Source: Aquificota bacterium
GTDB taxonomy: Bacteria > Aquificota > Aquificia > Aquificales > Hydrogenothermaceae
Reading direction: 5' to 3'
Assembly: GCA_013153635.1 (NCBI GenBank)
Contig: JAADDZ010000021.1
Location: forward strand, 1-64,000
DNA: 64,000 nucleotides
The notes below the pieces were generated by a model that saw only the letters and a list, made by a program, of their open reading frames with translations, had not been told where the DNA came from and searched no databases. Each line of letters opens with the position of its first letter. The stretch's first letter is position 1. This document shows, piece by piece, positions 7,560 to 15,952 of this stretch. The position numbers and the translations under genes were made by a program.

Positions 7560-8720
7560 TTATGTAGTATATTCTGCATTTATTTGGATATACTTATATG
7601 TAAGGTCACAAGTATAATAAGTCCAGTCTTCCTCTCCTCTTTGGAGGTAGAGGTCTATAGTTATCTCTCTATTTTCTTTCATGTATTTAACAGCTTCTTC
7701 TCTATTGAACTCTATAGGCTCTCCACTGTACAAAAGGAATTCTCCTAAAAAAAGTTTCACTTTTGAAAAATCTATATCTAGATGGGTCTGTCCTACAGCT
7801 GATAGTATTCTTCCCCAGTTAGGGTCATTTCCAAACATAGCTGTTTTAAATAGGTTTGACAGGGCTATCGTTTCTGCTATCCATTTTGCCTCTTCTTTGT
7901 CTTGTGCTTGATGTACATTTATCTGTATAAGTTTAGTTGCCCCTTCTCCATCTTTTACTATCATTTTTGCTAGGTTCAAAGATACTTCGTACAACTTTTT
8001 AGCAAAATAGAGTTTGTTTGATTCGTCTATCTGTACATTGGATTCTCCAGTGGCTACTACTAAAACACTGTCATTTGTACTTTCACACCCATCAACATCT
8101 ATAGAGTTAAAAGTCCTCTCTACCACTAATTTAGAGGCTTTATCTAAAAGCTCTTTTTCTATCTTTACATCTGTAAAGATAAAGGCAAGCATAGTTGCCA
8201 TATTTGGGTGTATCATTCCTGCCCCTTTTGCTATACCTTTTATAAAAAATTCTTCCTCGTTTATAATCCCTTTCGTTTGGTAGTATTTAGGGAAAGAGTC
8301 TGTAGTCATGATAGCTTTCGATGCTGGCTCTAGCTGTAGTTCTTTTAAATTTTTTATAGCGGTTTTTAAACCCTTTTCTACCTTATCCATTGGAAGTTGA
8401 ACACCGATAACTCCTGTAGAAAACACAAGGACTTCGTCTTTTTCTATATCTAGCTCTTGGGCGACTATCTGTGCCATCTCTTGAGCATTTTGGAAACCTT
8501 TCTCGCCAGTTGCCGCATTCGCATTTCCACTATTTACTACAAAAGCTTTTATCGTTTCGTTTAGTTGGGATACCATTTTATCGTATATCACAGGGGCGGC
8601 AGGTAGACTATTTTGGGTAAGATACAGAGAATAGATAGACTCTGGCAGTTTTACTACCAAAATATCATAATCACCAGAAGGTTTGATACCAGCTTTTGCT
8701 ATACCGTATTTTATACTCAC
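7560..8720 (-). CDS. argJ: glutamate N-acetyltransferase / amino-acid acetyltransferase
   Basis: ArgJ moves the acetyl group from N-acetylornithine to glutamate (and may use acetyl-CoA), closing the cyclic arginine pathway. The precursor cleaves itself before the nucleophilic threonine in GAGMIHPNMATML, present here at about residue 176. The oxyanion-hole region with STGVIG (about 103) is also present. Start choice: a GTG at 8729 has no ribosome-binding site, whereas GTG at 8720 (MSIKYGIAKAG...) has AGGTGG five bases upstream, so 8720 is preferred, giving 386 residues. First gene of the argJ-to-argC operon. Confidence 0.95.
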   Translation of the reverse strand: MSIKYGIAKAGIKPSGDYDILVVKLPESIYSLYLTQNSLPAAPVIYDKMVSQLNETIKAFVVNSGNANAATGEKGFQNAQEMAQIVAQELDIEKDEVLVFSTGVIGVQLPMDKVEKGLKTAIKNLKELQLEPASKAIMTTDSFPKYYQTKGIINEEEFFIKGIAKGAGMIHPNMATMLAFIFTDVKIEKELLDKASKLVVERTFNSIDVDGCESTNDSVLVVATGESNVQIDESNKLYFAKKLYEVSLNLAKMIVKDGEGATKLIQINVHQAQDKEEAKWIAETIALSNLFKTAMFGNDPNWGRILSAVGQTHLDIDFSKVKLFLGEFLLYSGEPIEFNREEAVKYMKENREITIDLYLQRGEEDWTYYTCDLTYKYIQINAEYTT

Positions 8721-8741
8721 TTTTTCCACCTGATTATAGAT

Positions 8742-8769
8742 TTGTAAAAATTATAAATTAGCTTAAAAT
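8742..8769 (+). promoter_or_regulatory. probable promoter of dnaX-ybaB-recR
   Basis: TTGTAA (8742-8747), 16 bases, TAAAAT (8764-8769), in the A+T-rich gap between the divergent argJ and dnaX genes. Several other TATAAT-like hexamers occur on both strands here, so the exact element is uncertain. Confidence 0.45.
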
Positions 8770-8809
8770 TATAACTAAATTTCAAGTTTAGTACTATTTG
8801 GAGAGAATT

Positions 8810-10270
8810 TTGGCTTATATTGCTTTTTCTAGAAAATACAGACCAAAAGATTTTTCTCAAGTAATCGGCCAAGAAGCGATAGTAAAAACATTAAAAAATG
8901 CTATCGAACTTGGTAGAGTATCCCACGCTTACATATTTGCAGGTCCTCGTGGAGTAGGGAAAACCACTATCTCACGAATCCTTGCCAAGTGTCTAAACTG
9001 TAAAGAAGGGATAAGTTCAGCACCTTGTAATAGATGTGAAAACTGTACAGAAATAGATAGAGGCTCTTTTCCTGATATGAAAGAGATTGATGCGGCTTCT
9101 AACAGAGGAATAGACGATATAAGAGCTTTAAAAGAGAATATAAATTATGCCCCAATAAAAGGAAATTACAAAATCTACATTATAGATGAATCTCACATGC
9201 TTACAAAAGAAGCTTTTAATGCTCTATTAAAAACTTTAGAAGAACCACCCCAAAATAACATTTTTATACTAGCTACTACAGAGCTACACAAAATACCAGA
9301 TACAATAAAATCTAGATGTCAGATATTCCTCTTTAAACCTCCTACAGTTTCCCAAATCAAAGAGTACATGAAAAATATACTAGAGAAAGAAAATATTCCC
9401 TATGATGAGAAAGCCCTTGAACTACTAGCCCAAAGTAGCGAAGGAGGCGTTAGAGATTCTGCAAGTTTGCTTGACCAAGCGGTAACGTATGGAAAAGGCT
9501 CTGTTACTACAAAATCTGTAGAACAGATGTTAGGGATAGTTCCTCAAAACTTAGTTGATAGATTCTTACAAAGGATAAAAGAGAACAATATAGAAAAACT
9601 CATATTAGGGCTAGAAAAACTAGACAAAGAAGGTTTTGATTTAAATGTTTTTTGGAAACAGGTTACAGATAAATTACACCGAGAACTGATAAAAGTATCT
9701 ATAGAAGAAAAAGGAGACATTTTCACCAAAGAAGACCAAAAATCACTTATCTATCTTGTTGAGATATTCAACCAAGCTTACAGTCAAGCAAAGAACAACT
9801 TCTCTCCGAAAAACTCATATCAGCTTGCGTTACTAAAAATAAAATTTATCCCTAATTTAAAAAAAATAGAAAAACTCCTAGAAGGAAGTACAGATTTAAA
9901 ACAAATCAAACCAAGTAGCTCTAAATCTAAAGACATTACAGAAGAAACCTATAAAGAAAAAAGAAAACCACAAACAGATATTCCCTATATTTTGGAAAAA
10001 ATAAGAAAAGAGATAGGAGGCATAGTATTTGCCACTTTAGAAAAATCAAAGATAGAAGAAACAGATAAAAACTTTGTTATATATGCAGATGCTTCTATAA
10101 TATCCTTTATAAAGGATAAACAGTCCCAGATAGAAAAATATTTTCCAAAACCTATAGAGATAACCGAGATAAAAAAAGAAAAAAGACAAAAAAATAGAAA
10201 AAGAGACGAAACAGTAGACAAAGCTTTGGAGCTTTTCCAAGGTAAGTTAATAAATTATAAGGAGGAATAA
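8810..10270 (+). CDS. dnaX: DNA polymerase III subunit gamma/tau
   Basis: Clamp-loader ATPase of the replicative polymerase. Visible features are the Walker A GPRGVGKTT (45-53), a four-cysteine zinc module (CLNC...CNRCENC, about 59-77), the DExx box DESHML (about 121), the arginine-finger SRC motif (KSRCQ), domain III, then a charged linker and a short C-terminal domain. TTG at 8810 with GGAGAG four bases before it is preferred over TTG at 8798, which lacks a site. An A8 run (9859-9866) falls at codons 350-353, the end of domain III; slippage there would give a shorter gamma-like product. ybaB follows directly, and its AAGGAGG site lies in the last codons of dnaX. Confidence 0.94.
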   Translation: MAYIAFSRKYRPKDFSQVIGQEAIVKTLKNAIELGRVSHAYIFAGPRGVGKTTISRILAKCLNCKEGISSAPCNRCENCTEIDRGSFPDMKEIDAASNRGIDDIRALKENINYAPIKGNYKIYIIDESHMLTKEAFNALLKTLEEPPQNNIFILATTELHKIPDTIKSRCQIFLFKPPTVSQIKEYMKNILEKENIPYDEKALELLAQSSEGGVRDSASLLDQAVTYGKGSVTTKSVEQMLGIVPQNLVDRFLQRIKENNIEKLILGLEKLDKEGFDLNVFWKQVTDKLHRELIKVSIEEKGDIFTKEDQKSLIYLVEIFNQAYSQAKNNFSPKNSYQLALLKIKFIPNLKKIEKLLEGSTDLKQIKPSSSKSKDITEETYKEKRKPQTDIPYILEKIRKEIGGIVFATLEKSKIEETDKNFVIYADASIISFIKDKQSQIEKYFPKPIEITEIKKEKRQKNRKRDETVDKALELFQGKLINYKEE

Positions 10271-10600
10271 ATGTTTAATTTTGGAGATTTAGGGAACTTA
10301 ATGAAGCAGTTTAAAGAGATTCAAGAAAATGTAACAAAAGCAAAACAAGAGCTAGCAAAAGAAGAAATCATTGTGGAAGTAGGTGGAGGAATGGTTAAGG
10401 TTACAGTAAACGGTTTAGGTGAGGTTTTAGATTTAGACATAGATAAGACTCTCCTTTCAGAAGAAAATTATCAGATGCTCAAAGACTTACTTATAGCCGC
10501 AATGAACGAAGCAAACGAAAGAGCCAAAGAAGTGATGAGTAAAAAACTATCAGAAGCTACAGGACTACCATCAGGCATTGGTAATATGGGACTTCTATAA
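10271..10600 (+). CDS. YbaB/EbfC family nucleoid-associated protein
   Basis: 109 residues, the usual length, with an N-terminal helix (LMKQFKEIQENVTKAKQEL), the central GGGMVKVTVNGLGEVLDLDID beta-sheet and the C-terminal helix ending in GLPSG. The family forms dimers that bind DNA as tweezers, with a modest role in nucleoid structure or gene control. It sits between dnaX and recR with no spacing on either side, the classic order. Confidence 0.94.
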   Translation: MFNFGDLGNLMKQFKEIQENVTKAKQELAKEEIIVEVGGGMVKVTVNGLGEVLDLDIDKTLLSEENYQMLKDLLIAAMNEANERAKEVMSKKLSEATGLPSGIGNMGLL

Positions 10601-11209
10601 ATGGAAAAACAGATATTCCCAGAACTTTTAGACAAAAGTATAAAACTGTTAACAGAGCTACCGGGCTATGGAGAAAAATCAGCCCAAAGATTTTTGGAAA
10701 GTTTATTAAACTTACCTCGGTCAGAAGCCTTAGACATAGTAACTACACTTTTACAGACCCTTGAAAAGTTACACCCATGTAAAGAGTGTGGTCTTTATAC
10801 AGAAGAAACCATATGTACAGTATGCTCTGATGAAGGAAGAGACACCTCTATAATCTGTGTAGTAGAAGAGTCCTTTGATGCTTTTGCGATAGAAAGAACA
10901 GGGAAATATACTGGACTCTATCACATATTAGGAGGTAGACTCTCTCCACTAGAAGGGATAACAGCAGAAGACTTAAATATAGAATCTCTACTAGAGAGAA
11001 TTAAAAAAAGAGATGTAAAAGAGGTCATACTGGCAACCAACCCTACAGTAGAAGGAGAAGCAACAGCTACCTATATATACAACTTTTTAAAGAATCAAAA
11101 TGTAGATATATCAAGGATAGCATACGGCTTACCTTTTGGAGCTGTCCTTGAAAACGCAGATGACTTTACTATAGCTAAAGCTCTAGAACACAAAGTCAAA
11201 CTGATTTAA
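10601..11209 (+). CDS. recR: recombination protein RecR
   Basis: 202 residues. RecR loads RecA at gaps together with RecF/RecO. Seen are the N-terminal helix-hairpin-helix (LLTELPGYGEKSAQRFL), the C4 zinc finger (CKECGLYTEETICTVC, about 58-73), the Toprim domain (ICVVEESFDAFAIE...GLYHILGGRLSPLEG) and the Walker-B-like C-terminal segment. Its ATG directly follows the ybaB stop. The last 4 bases overlap the convergent permease gene. Confidence 0.96.
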   Translation: MEKQIFPELLDKSIKLLTELPGYGEKSAQRFLESLLNLPRSEALDIVTTLLQTLEKLHPCKECGLYTEETICTVCSDEGRDTSIICVVEESFDAFAIERTGKYTGLYHILGGRLSPLEGITAEDLNIESLLERIKKRDVKEVILATNPTVEGEATATYIYNFLKNQNVDISRIAYGLPFGAVLENADDFTIAKALEHKVKLI

Positions 11210-11946
11210 ACTCTTAATCTACCTTTAAAAAAAAGCTTAAACAGGTACATATTGGTAAAAATACCAGTAAACAGAGCAACCGCTACCATCATGTACATAA
11301 TGGCAAGCTGATAGGAAACTGCTTCTAGAGGTTCTGCTCCTGCAAGGAGCATTCCTGTGGTAACTCCGGGAATATGGATTATACCCACTGTTTGTAGAGT
11401 GTTTATAACTGGAATTAAAGAAGCTCGAATAGACGACTTTACAACTGGATAAAGTGCCTGTCTCAAAGATACCCCTAGAGCTATCTTATTTTCTATTGTT
11501 TCTATAGAATTTTTAATATCATTTTTTAACCTTTCCACAAAAAGAGTGTAAACATTCAAAGAATTGCCTATTATCATTCCTCCCACAGGGATTATCTCAT
11601 TTGGTTTTAAAGATATAACACCAAAAGATAAAAGAGAAAAAATAACTGTAAAAGATGCAGAAAAAACTGATAAAAAAGCTATGAGATACCCTCTGTTTTC
11701 TCTTAACTTGACCCTACTCTCTGCAGTATATGCGGCAAAGACTATCATAAACAAAAGAACTAAAAAAAGCTCCCATACCTTGTCAAGTTTAAAAATAAAA
11801 GTAAGGAGATAACCAAGAATCAAAAGTTGAAAAAAAGCCCTTAATGAACTTAATAAAAGAGTTTTTTCTAGACCGAGTTTTTCTTTGTAAGAATAAAAAA
11901 GAGCTACTAAAACAAGTATATAAGATGCTAAAAATTTAAATTCCAT
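11206..11946 (-). CDS. FetB-type (UPF0014) ABC transporter permease, orphan
   Basis: 246 residues, almost entirely hydrophobic with about seven membrane helices. The UPF0014 signature region VGGMIIGNSLNVYTLFVERLKNDI (about 121) and the PGVTTGMLLAGAEPLEAV segment (about 195) match FetB/YbbM, the permease of the FetAB iron-export transporter. The usual ATPase partner (FetA) is not adjacent. The gene lies 6 bases after the BCAM0308-type gene in the same operon and overlaps recR by 4 bases tail to tail. Confidence 0.85.
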   Translation of the reverse strand: MEFKFLASYILVLVALFYSYKEKLGLEKTLLLSSLRAFFQLLILGYLLTFIFKLDKVWELFLVLLFMIVFAAYTAESRVKLRENRGYLIAFLSVFSASFTVIFSLLSFGVISLKPNEIIPVGGMIIGNSLNVYTLFVERLKNDIKNSIETIENKIALGVSLRQALYPVVKSSIRASLIPVINTLQTVGIIHIPGVTTGMLLAGAEPLEAVSYQLAIMYMMVAVALFTGIFTNMYLFKLFFKGRLRV

Positions 11947-11952
11947 TCAAAA

Positions 11953-12435
11953 TTAATCTCTTTTCCACCACACTCTTACATATTTGGTACTTTCTGGATA
12001 TTGTAGTTTCATATCCCCTTTGTAAGCTCTGTGAACCGCTTCACCAATCCTCCTAGCAAGATGCTCATAAGTAGTTTTTATTATTAATTCATTTCCTTTA
12101 TCCTCTATAGACAAAATTCTCTCCAAAGGTCTATATTTCATCTCTTCTTCTTCTACATTTTTGATAAGATTCAAAATCTCATCTTTATGTTTTTGCAAAA
12201 ACTCTCCTTCTAGATGAACTATACCCCCTTCATATCTATCCATTATCCTTCTACAAGCTGGGCAGGTCATCTTAGAAGCATTTTTCGGTGGAGGCTCTAT
12301 CCATTCAAAAATACCATTGTGGAACACCACCCCACATCTTGTACAGATAGATGGGTCTGGATATTTTTCTTTTGTAAAATAAGGGTCATGGATATACTCT
12401 TTAATAAGTCTATCTTTCCTTGGTGAATTTGGCAT
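11953..12435 (-). CDS. BCAM0308/NMD3-like zinc protein
   Basis: 160 residues with two CxxC pairs (ICTRCGVVF, about 31; MTCPACRRIMDRY, about 58) that can hold one zinc. The second half contains HLARRIGEAVHRAYKGD. The pattern matches the bacterial BCAM0308 family, which resembles the zinc N-terminus of the eukaryotic ribosome-export factor Nmd3. Its function is not established. It is first in a two-gene unit with the FetB-like permease and is divergent from cysS. Confidence 0.75.
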   Translation of the reverse strand: MPNSPRKDRLIKEYIHDPYFTKEKYPDPSICTRCGVVFHNGIFEWIEPPPKNASKMTCPACRRIMDRYEGGIVHLEGEFLQKHKDEILNLIKNVEEEEMKYRPLERILSIEDKGNELIIKTTYEHLARRIGEAVHRAYKGDMKLQYPESTKYVRVWWKRD

Positions 12436-12477
12436 AAAAATACCCTCCTTAACTTTTTTTTATAAATTTTTTAGAGT

Positions 12478-12483
12478 TATAAT
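12478..12483 (+). promoter_or_regulatory. likely -10 element of cysS
   Basis: A TATAAT at 12478-12483, 45 bases before the cysS ATG. Its surroundings (TTATAATTATATCAA) are repeated exactly upstream of the gene starting at 51608. No good -35 is present at 16-18 bases, only a T-run. Confidence 0.4.
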
Positions 12484-12527
12484 TATATCAACGAAATCCG
12501 ATTATTTGTTAAACTTAGGAAGGAATT

Positions 12528-13991
12528 ATGAGCTTAAAAATCTTTAATACGCTTACTAGTAAAAAAGAAGAGTTTGTTCCTATAAAACCCGGAGAAGTCA
12601 AAATATACACCTGCGGTGTTACTGTTTATGATGTAAACCATGTAGGACATGGAAGAAGCCTTATCGTTTTTGATGTGATTAGAAGATACCTAAGATACCT
12701 TGGTTATCACGTTACATTTGTTAGGAATTTTACTGATGTCGACGACAAAATAATAAATAGAGCGCAAAAAGAGTGTCTCCCGTTCACTGTTATCGCTGAC
12801 CGGTACATAAAATCCTATTTTGAAGATGCAGAAAACTTTCGGATAGAACCTGCTGATATAGAGCCTAGAGTAACAACTCATATCCCAGACATTATAGACC
12901 TTATCCAAAAACTTATAGACAAGGGATACGCATATGTAGTAGATGGAGATGTTTACTTTTCTGTGAGAAAGTTTAAAGATTACGGTAAACTCTCAAAAAG
13001 AAGTATCGACGAACTTATAGCTGGAGCAAGAGTAGAACCTGGAGAAAAAAAGAAAGACCCCTTAGATTTTGTTCTGTGGAAAACTGCAAAAGCAGGAGAA
13101 CCTGCATGGGATTCCCCTTGGGGGAAAGGTAGACCCGGGTGGCATACTGAATGTACAGCTATGATATTCAAACATCTAGGAGAAACTATAGATATTCATG
13201 GAGGTGGATTAGACCTCACTTTTCCCCATCATGAAAACGAATTAGCCCAAGCTGAAGCTCTATCTGAAAAACCGTTTGCAAGATACTGGATACACAACGG
13301 CTTAGTCACTGTAAATGGTCAAAAAATGTCCAAATCTCTAGGAAACTATATAACCCTCAAAGAGATATACTCACGATACGACCCTGATGTATTAAGACTT
13401 CTCGTTCTGTCCGTACATTACAGAAGTCCTCTAGATTTTTCTTGGGACAAGATGGAGGAGTCTAAAAAAGCTTATGAACGATTGAAAAATGCGATAGACG
13501 AATACCAAATCCTTGAAAAACTCCCAGAGAACAAAAAGTTTGACCAACATCTGTACGATAACATAGCTAAAGCTGAAAAAGAGTTCTATGCGGCGATGAG
13601 CGATGACTTTAACACTCCTGAAGCACTTGCGGCTCTCTTTGGGCTTGTTCGAGCTATGAACATACTGAAAGACAAAGCGGTGAAAGAAGAAGGTATATCT
13701 AAAAAAGCCTTAGAATCATACAAAGAGGCAGGAGAGGTTTTACACAACTTAGGTAGGGATATTTTTGGTTTATTTGATAGTTTAGAGCCTTGTATAGAGA
13801 TAGAAGATTTCTCTTTGCATAGAGAAGAAAGTGTTATAAATGAAGAGATAGTTAATTTACTGATAGACTTGAGAGAAAAGGCTAGAAAAGAGAAAAACTT
13901 TGAAATTGCCGATTACATTAGAGATAAATTAAAAGAAATTGGTATCATTTTAGAAGACACACCTGTAGGAACAAAATGGAAAAGAGTATAA
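12528..13991 (+). CDS. cysS: cysteinyl-tRNA synthetase
   Basis: Class I synthetase charging tRNA-Cys. 487 residues with the HIGH-type motif HVGHGRS (about 38), the zinc ligands that select cysteine (C28 in YTCGVTVYD; GWHTECTAM; the GGGLDLTFPHHENELAQ region), the KMSKSLGN loop (about 266) and a C-terminal helical anticodon-binding domain. ATG at 12528 follows AGGAAGG. It leads a three-gene unit with ompA and mtnD. Confidence 0.97.
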   Translation: MSLKIFNTLTSKKEEFVPIKPGEVKIYTCGVTVYDVNHVGHGRSLIVFDVIRRYLRYLGYHVTFVRNFTDVDDKIINRAQKECLPFTVIADRYIKSYFEDAENFRIEPADIEPRVTTHIPDIIDLIQKLIDKGYAYVVDGDVYFSVRKFKDYGKLSKRSIDELIAGARVEPGEKKKDPLDFVLWKTAKAGEPAWDSPWGKGRPGWHTECTAMIFKHLGETIDIHGGGLDLTFPHHENELAQAEALSEKPFARYWIHNGLVTVNGQKMSKSLGNYITLKEIYSRYDPDVLRLLVLSVHYRSPLDFSWDKMEESKKAYERLKNAIDEYQILEKLPENKKFDQHLYDNIAKAEKEFYAAMSDDFNTPEALAALFGLVRAMNILKDKAVKEEGISKKALESYKEAGEVLHNLGRDIFGLFDSLEPCIEIEDFSLHREESVINEEIVNLLIDLREKARKEKNFEIADYIRDKLKEIGIILEDTPVGTKWKRV

Positions 13992-14007
13992 AAAGTAGGA
14001 GGACGAG

Positions 14008-15369
14008 ATGAAAAAATTTTCTATACTTTTAGGGTTTATGTTTTTTGCTCTATTTGTTAGCGTAAAGGCAGAAGAGGAAAATGTTTTAAGAGACCGATTT
14101 GTTATAACTCCCTACCTTGGTTACTTTATGTTTGCTGATGATAGGTTAGTAGATGGAAAATATAAAAAATTTGACAATAGTTTCTATTTTGGTATCGGCC
14201 TAGAGAAATTCTTTGGGAACTATCTAAGTATAGAAGGGAATATAGGTATCGTACCAACCGAAAAAACTATAAAAAAGAACAAAACCACAAGTACAAAAGT
14301 TTTTGTATATGGTCTACAAGCCGCTTATCACTTTAAAGCTACAAAAAGATTCTATCCATATATATTTATAGGTATCGGTGGAGTAGAAAAACTGTATCCG
14401 GGTCTAGACTATGGTTTTGGACTTAGGACTATCTTGACTAAAAATTGGGGTATTAAAACAGAATTTAAACAGTTTTGGCTGTCTAATGGAGTCTTTGATA
14501 ACTTAATCTCATTAGGAATAAGTTATTTTTGGGGTAAACCGGTTGTTCTCAAAAAAGAAAGACCAAAGTTCATTGACAACGATAATGATGGAGTTCTTGA
14601 TGATTTTGATGAATGTCCTAACACCCCACAAGGAATAGCTGTAGATGAAAGAGGTTGTCCTTTGGATAGTGATGGAGATGGTGTTCCTGATTATCTAGAT
14701 AAATGTCCATTTACTCCAGAAGGAATAGCTGTAGATAAAGAAGGCTGTCCTTTGGATAGTGATGGAGATGGTGTTCCTGATTATCTAGATAAATGCCCTA
14801 ACACTCCAAAAGGTACTCCTGTATATTCAGATGGCTGTCCATTAGACACTGATGAAGATGGTGTTCCAGACTATTTAGATAAATGTCCTGATACTCCTGT
14901 AGGAATAGCTGTAAATGATGAAGGTTGTCCTTATGATGCAGACAAAGACGGGGTTCCAGATAACATAGACCAATGTCCTCATACACCAGAAGGAGCTGAA
15001 GTTGATGAAACTGGTTGTATGAAAAAAATAACACTAACTATCCAGTTTGACCCAAATAGTACAGTAGTCAAAAGAGAATACTACCCAGAACTGAAAAAGA
15101 TAGCTGAATATCTAAAAGCAAATCCAGATGTAAAAATAGAGATTCAAGGACATACAGATAGAACACCTAAAAGCAGTTATTCGTACAATATGAAACTGTC
15201 TCAAAAGAGAGCAGAAGCGGTTAAAAGAGTACTCGTAGAAGAATTTGGAATAGACCCAGACAGAATAATAGCTAAAGGTTACGGTTACACAAGACCGATA
15301 GCTTCAAATGATACAGAGGAAGGTAGAGCTAAAAACAGAAGGGTAGAAATCATCGTTATAGAAGAGTAG
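14008..15369 (+). CDS. OmpA-family outer-membrane protein with five TSP3-type repeats
   Basis: 453 residues: signal peptide (MKKFSILLGFMFFALFVSVKA), an N-terminal 8-strand barrel-like domain (about 25-180), five 30-residue calcium-type repeats (DxDxDGxxDxxDxCPxTPxG...GCP, residues 190-339) and a C-terminal OmpA domain. The OmpA domain carries peptidoglycan-binding residues in GHTD and NMKLSQKRAEAVKRVL...NRRVEI. By family knowledge it spans the outer membrane and holds the cell wall; the repeats form a rigid Ca2+-binding stalk. Each repeat has two cysteines. It lies 16 bases after cysS with a GTAGGAGG site. Confidence 0.93.
   Translation: MKKFSILLGFMFFALFVSVKAEEENVLRDRFVITPYLGYFMFADDRLVDGKYKKFDNSFYFGIGLEKFFGNYLSIEGNIGIVPTEKTIKKNKTTSTKVFVYGLQAAYHFKATKRFYPYIFIGIGGVEKLYPGLDYGFGLRTILTKNWGIKTEFKQFWLSNGVFDNLISLGISYFWGKPVVLKKERPKFIDNDNDGVLDDFDECPNTPQGIAVDERGCPLDSDGDGVPDYLDKCPFTPEGIAVDKEGCPLDSDGDGVPDYLDKCPNTPKGTPVYSDGCPLDTDEDGVPDYLDKCPDTPVGIAVNDEGCPYDADKDGVPDNIDQCPHTPEGAEVDETGCMKKITLTIQFDPNSTVVKREYYPELKKIAEYLKANPDVKIEIQGHTDRTPKSSYSYNMKLSQKRAEAVKRVLVEEFGIDPDRIIAKGYGYTRPIASNDTEEGRAKNRRVEIIVIEE
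14575..15024 (+). repeat. five tandem 90-base units encoding TSP3-type repeats
   Basis: Units begin at 14575, 14665, 14755, 14845 and 14935. Units 2 and 3 are identical over their first ~42 bases (from the GATAGTGATGGAGATGG stretch), and the identity extends a few bases upstream. The repeat number could change by slippage or recombination. Confidence 0.95.
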
Positions 15370-15409
15370 GGTTTATCCCTGCTCTCTTTAAAAAGTAGGA
15401 GGTACAATC

Positions 15410-15952
15410 ATGGCTAAATTAGTTTTTAGGAGTTCTGGCAAAGTTATACAAGACGAAAAACAGATAAAAGAGTTTTTGGAAAAACAGGGAGTTTTATACG
15501 AGAAATGGGGAGTAGAAAGACTTCCAGAACATCTAAAGACAAACTACCAGCTCTCCCCTGAAGAACAAAAAGAGATAATAGACGCTTATAAAGAAGAATT
15601 AGAAACCTTAAAAAAGGAAAAAGGCTATGTAGCTGAAGATATTGTTGTTCTATCTGAACAAACCCCAAATTTAGAAAATCTTCTACAGATGTTTAAAAAA
15701 GAGCATCACCATGTAGATGACGAAGTTAGATTCGTTGTTGATGGTAGTGGAATTTTCCCGATAAAGATAGGAGATGAAGTTGTTGACGTCTATGTAGAAG
15801 CTGGAGATTTGATAGTAGTTCCTGCTGGAGCTAGACATTGGTTTGAGCTTGATGAAAATAGGAAAATAAAATGTATCAGGGTTTTTAAATCTCCTGCAGG
15901 TTGGGAAGCTATCTATGATGAAAATGAGACAGCTTCTATGCCTTTAGACTAA
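15410..15952 (+). CDS. mtnD: acireductone dioxygenase (ARD/ARD' family)
   Basis: This 180-residue cupin acts in the methionine salvage pathway, splitting acireductone with O2. The metal ligands fit HxHx3E...H: H99, H101, E105 (HHHVDDEVRF) and H143 (GARHWFEL). Fe2+ would give the keto-acid for methionine, and Ni2+ the off-pathway product with CO; the metal cannot be read from sequence. No other salvage genes are adjacent. The unit is cysS-ompA-mtnD, and the last 4 bases overlap the convergent helicase gene. Confidence 0.93.
   Translation: MAKLVFRSSGKVIQDEKQIKEFLEKQGVLYEKWGVERLPEHLKTNYQLSPEEQKEIIDAYKEELETLKKEKGYVAEDIVVLSEQTPNLENLLQMFKKEHHHVDDEVRFVVDGSGIFPIKIGDEVVDVYVEAGDLIVVPAGARHWFELDENRKIKCIRVFKSPAGWEAIYDENETASMPLD

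Noticed and set aside
14575-15024. CRISPR-like regular repeats
   Set aside because: The 90-base units are in frame inside the OmpA gene and encode TSP3 repeats; there are no spacers.
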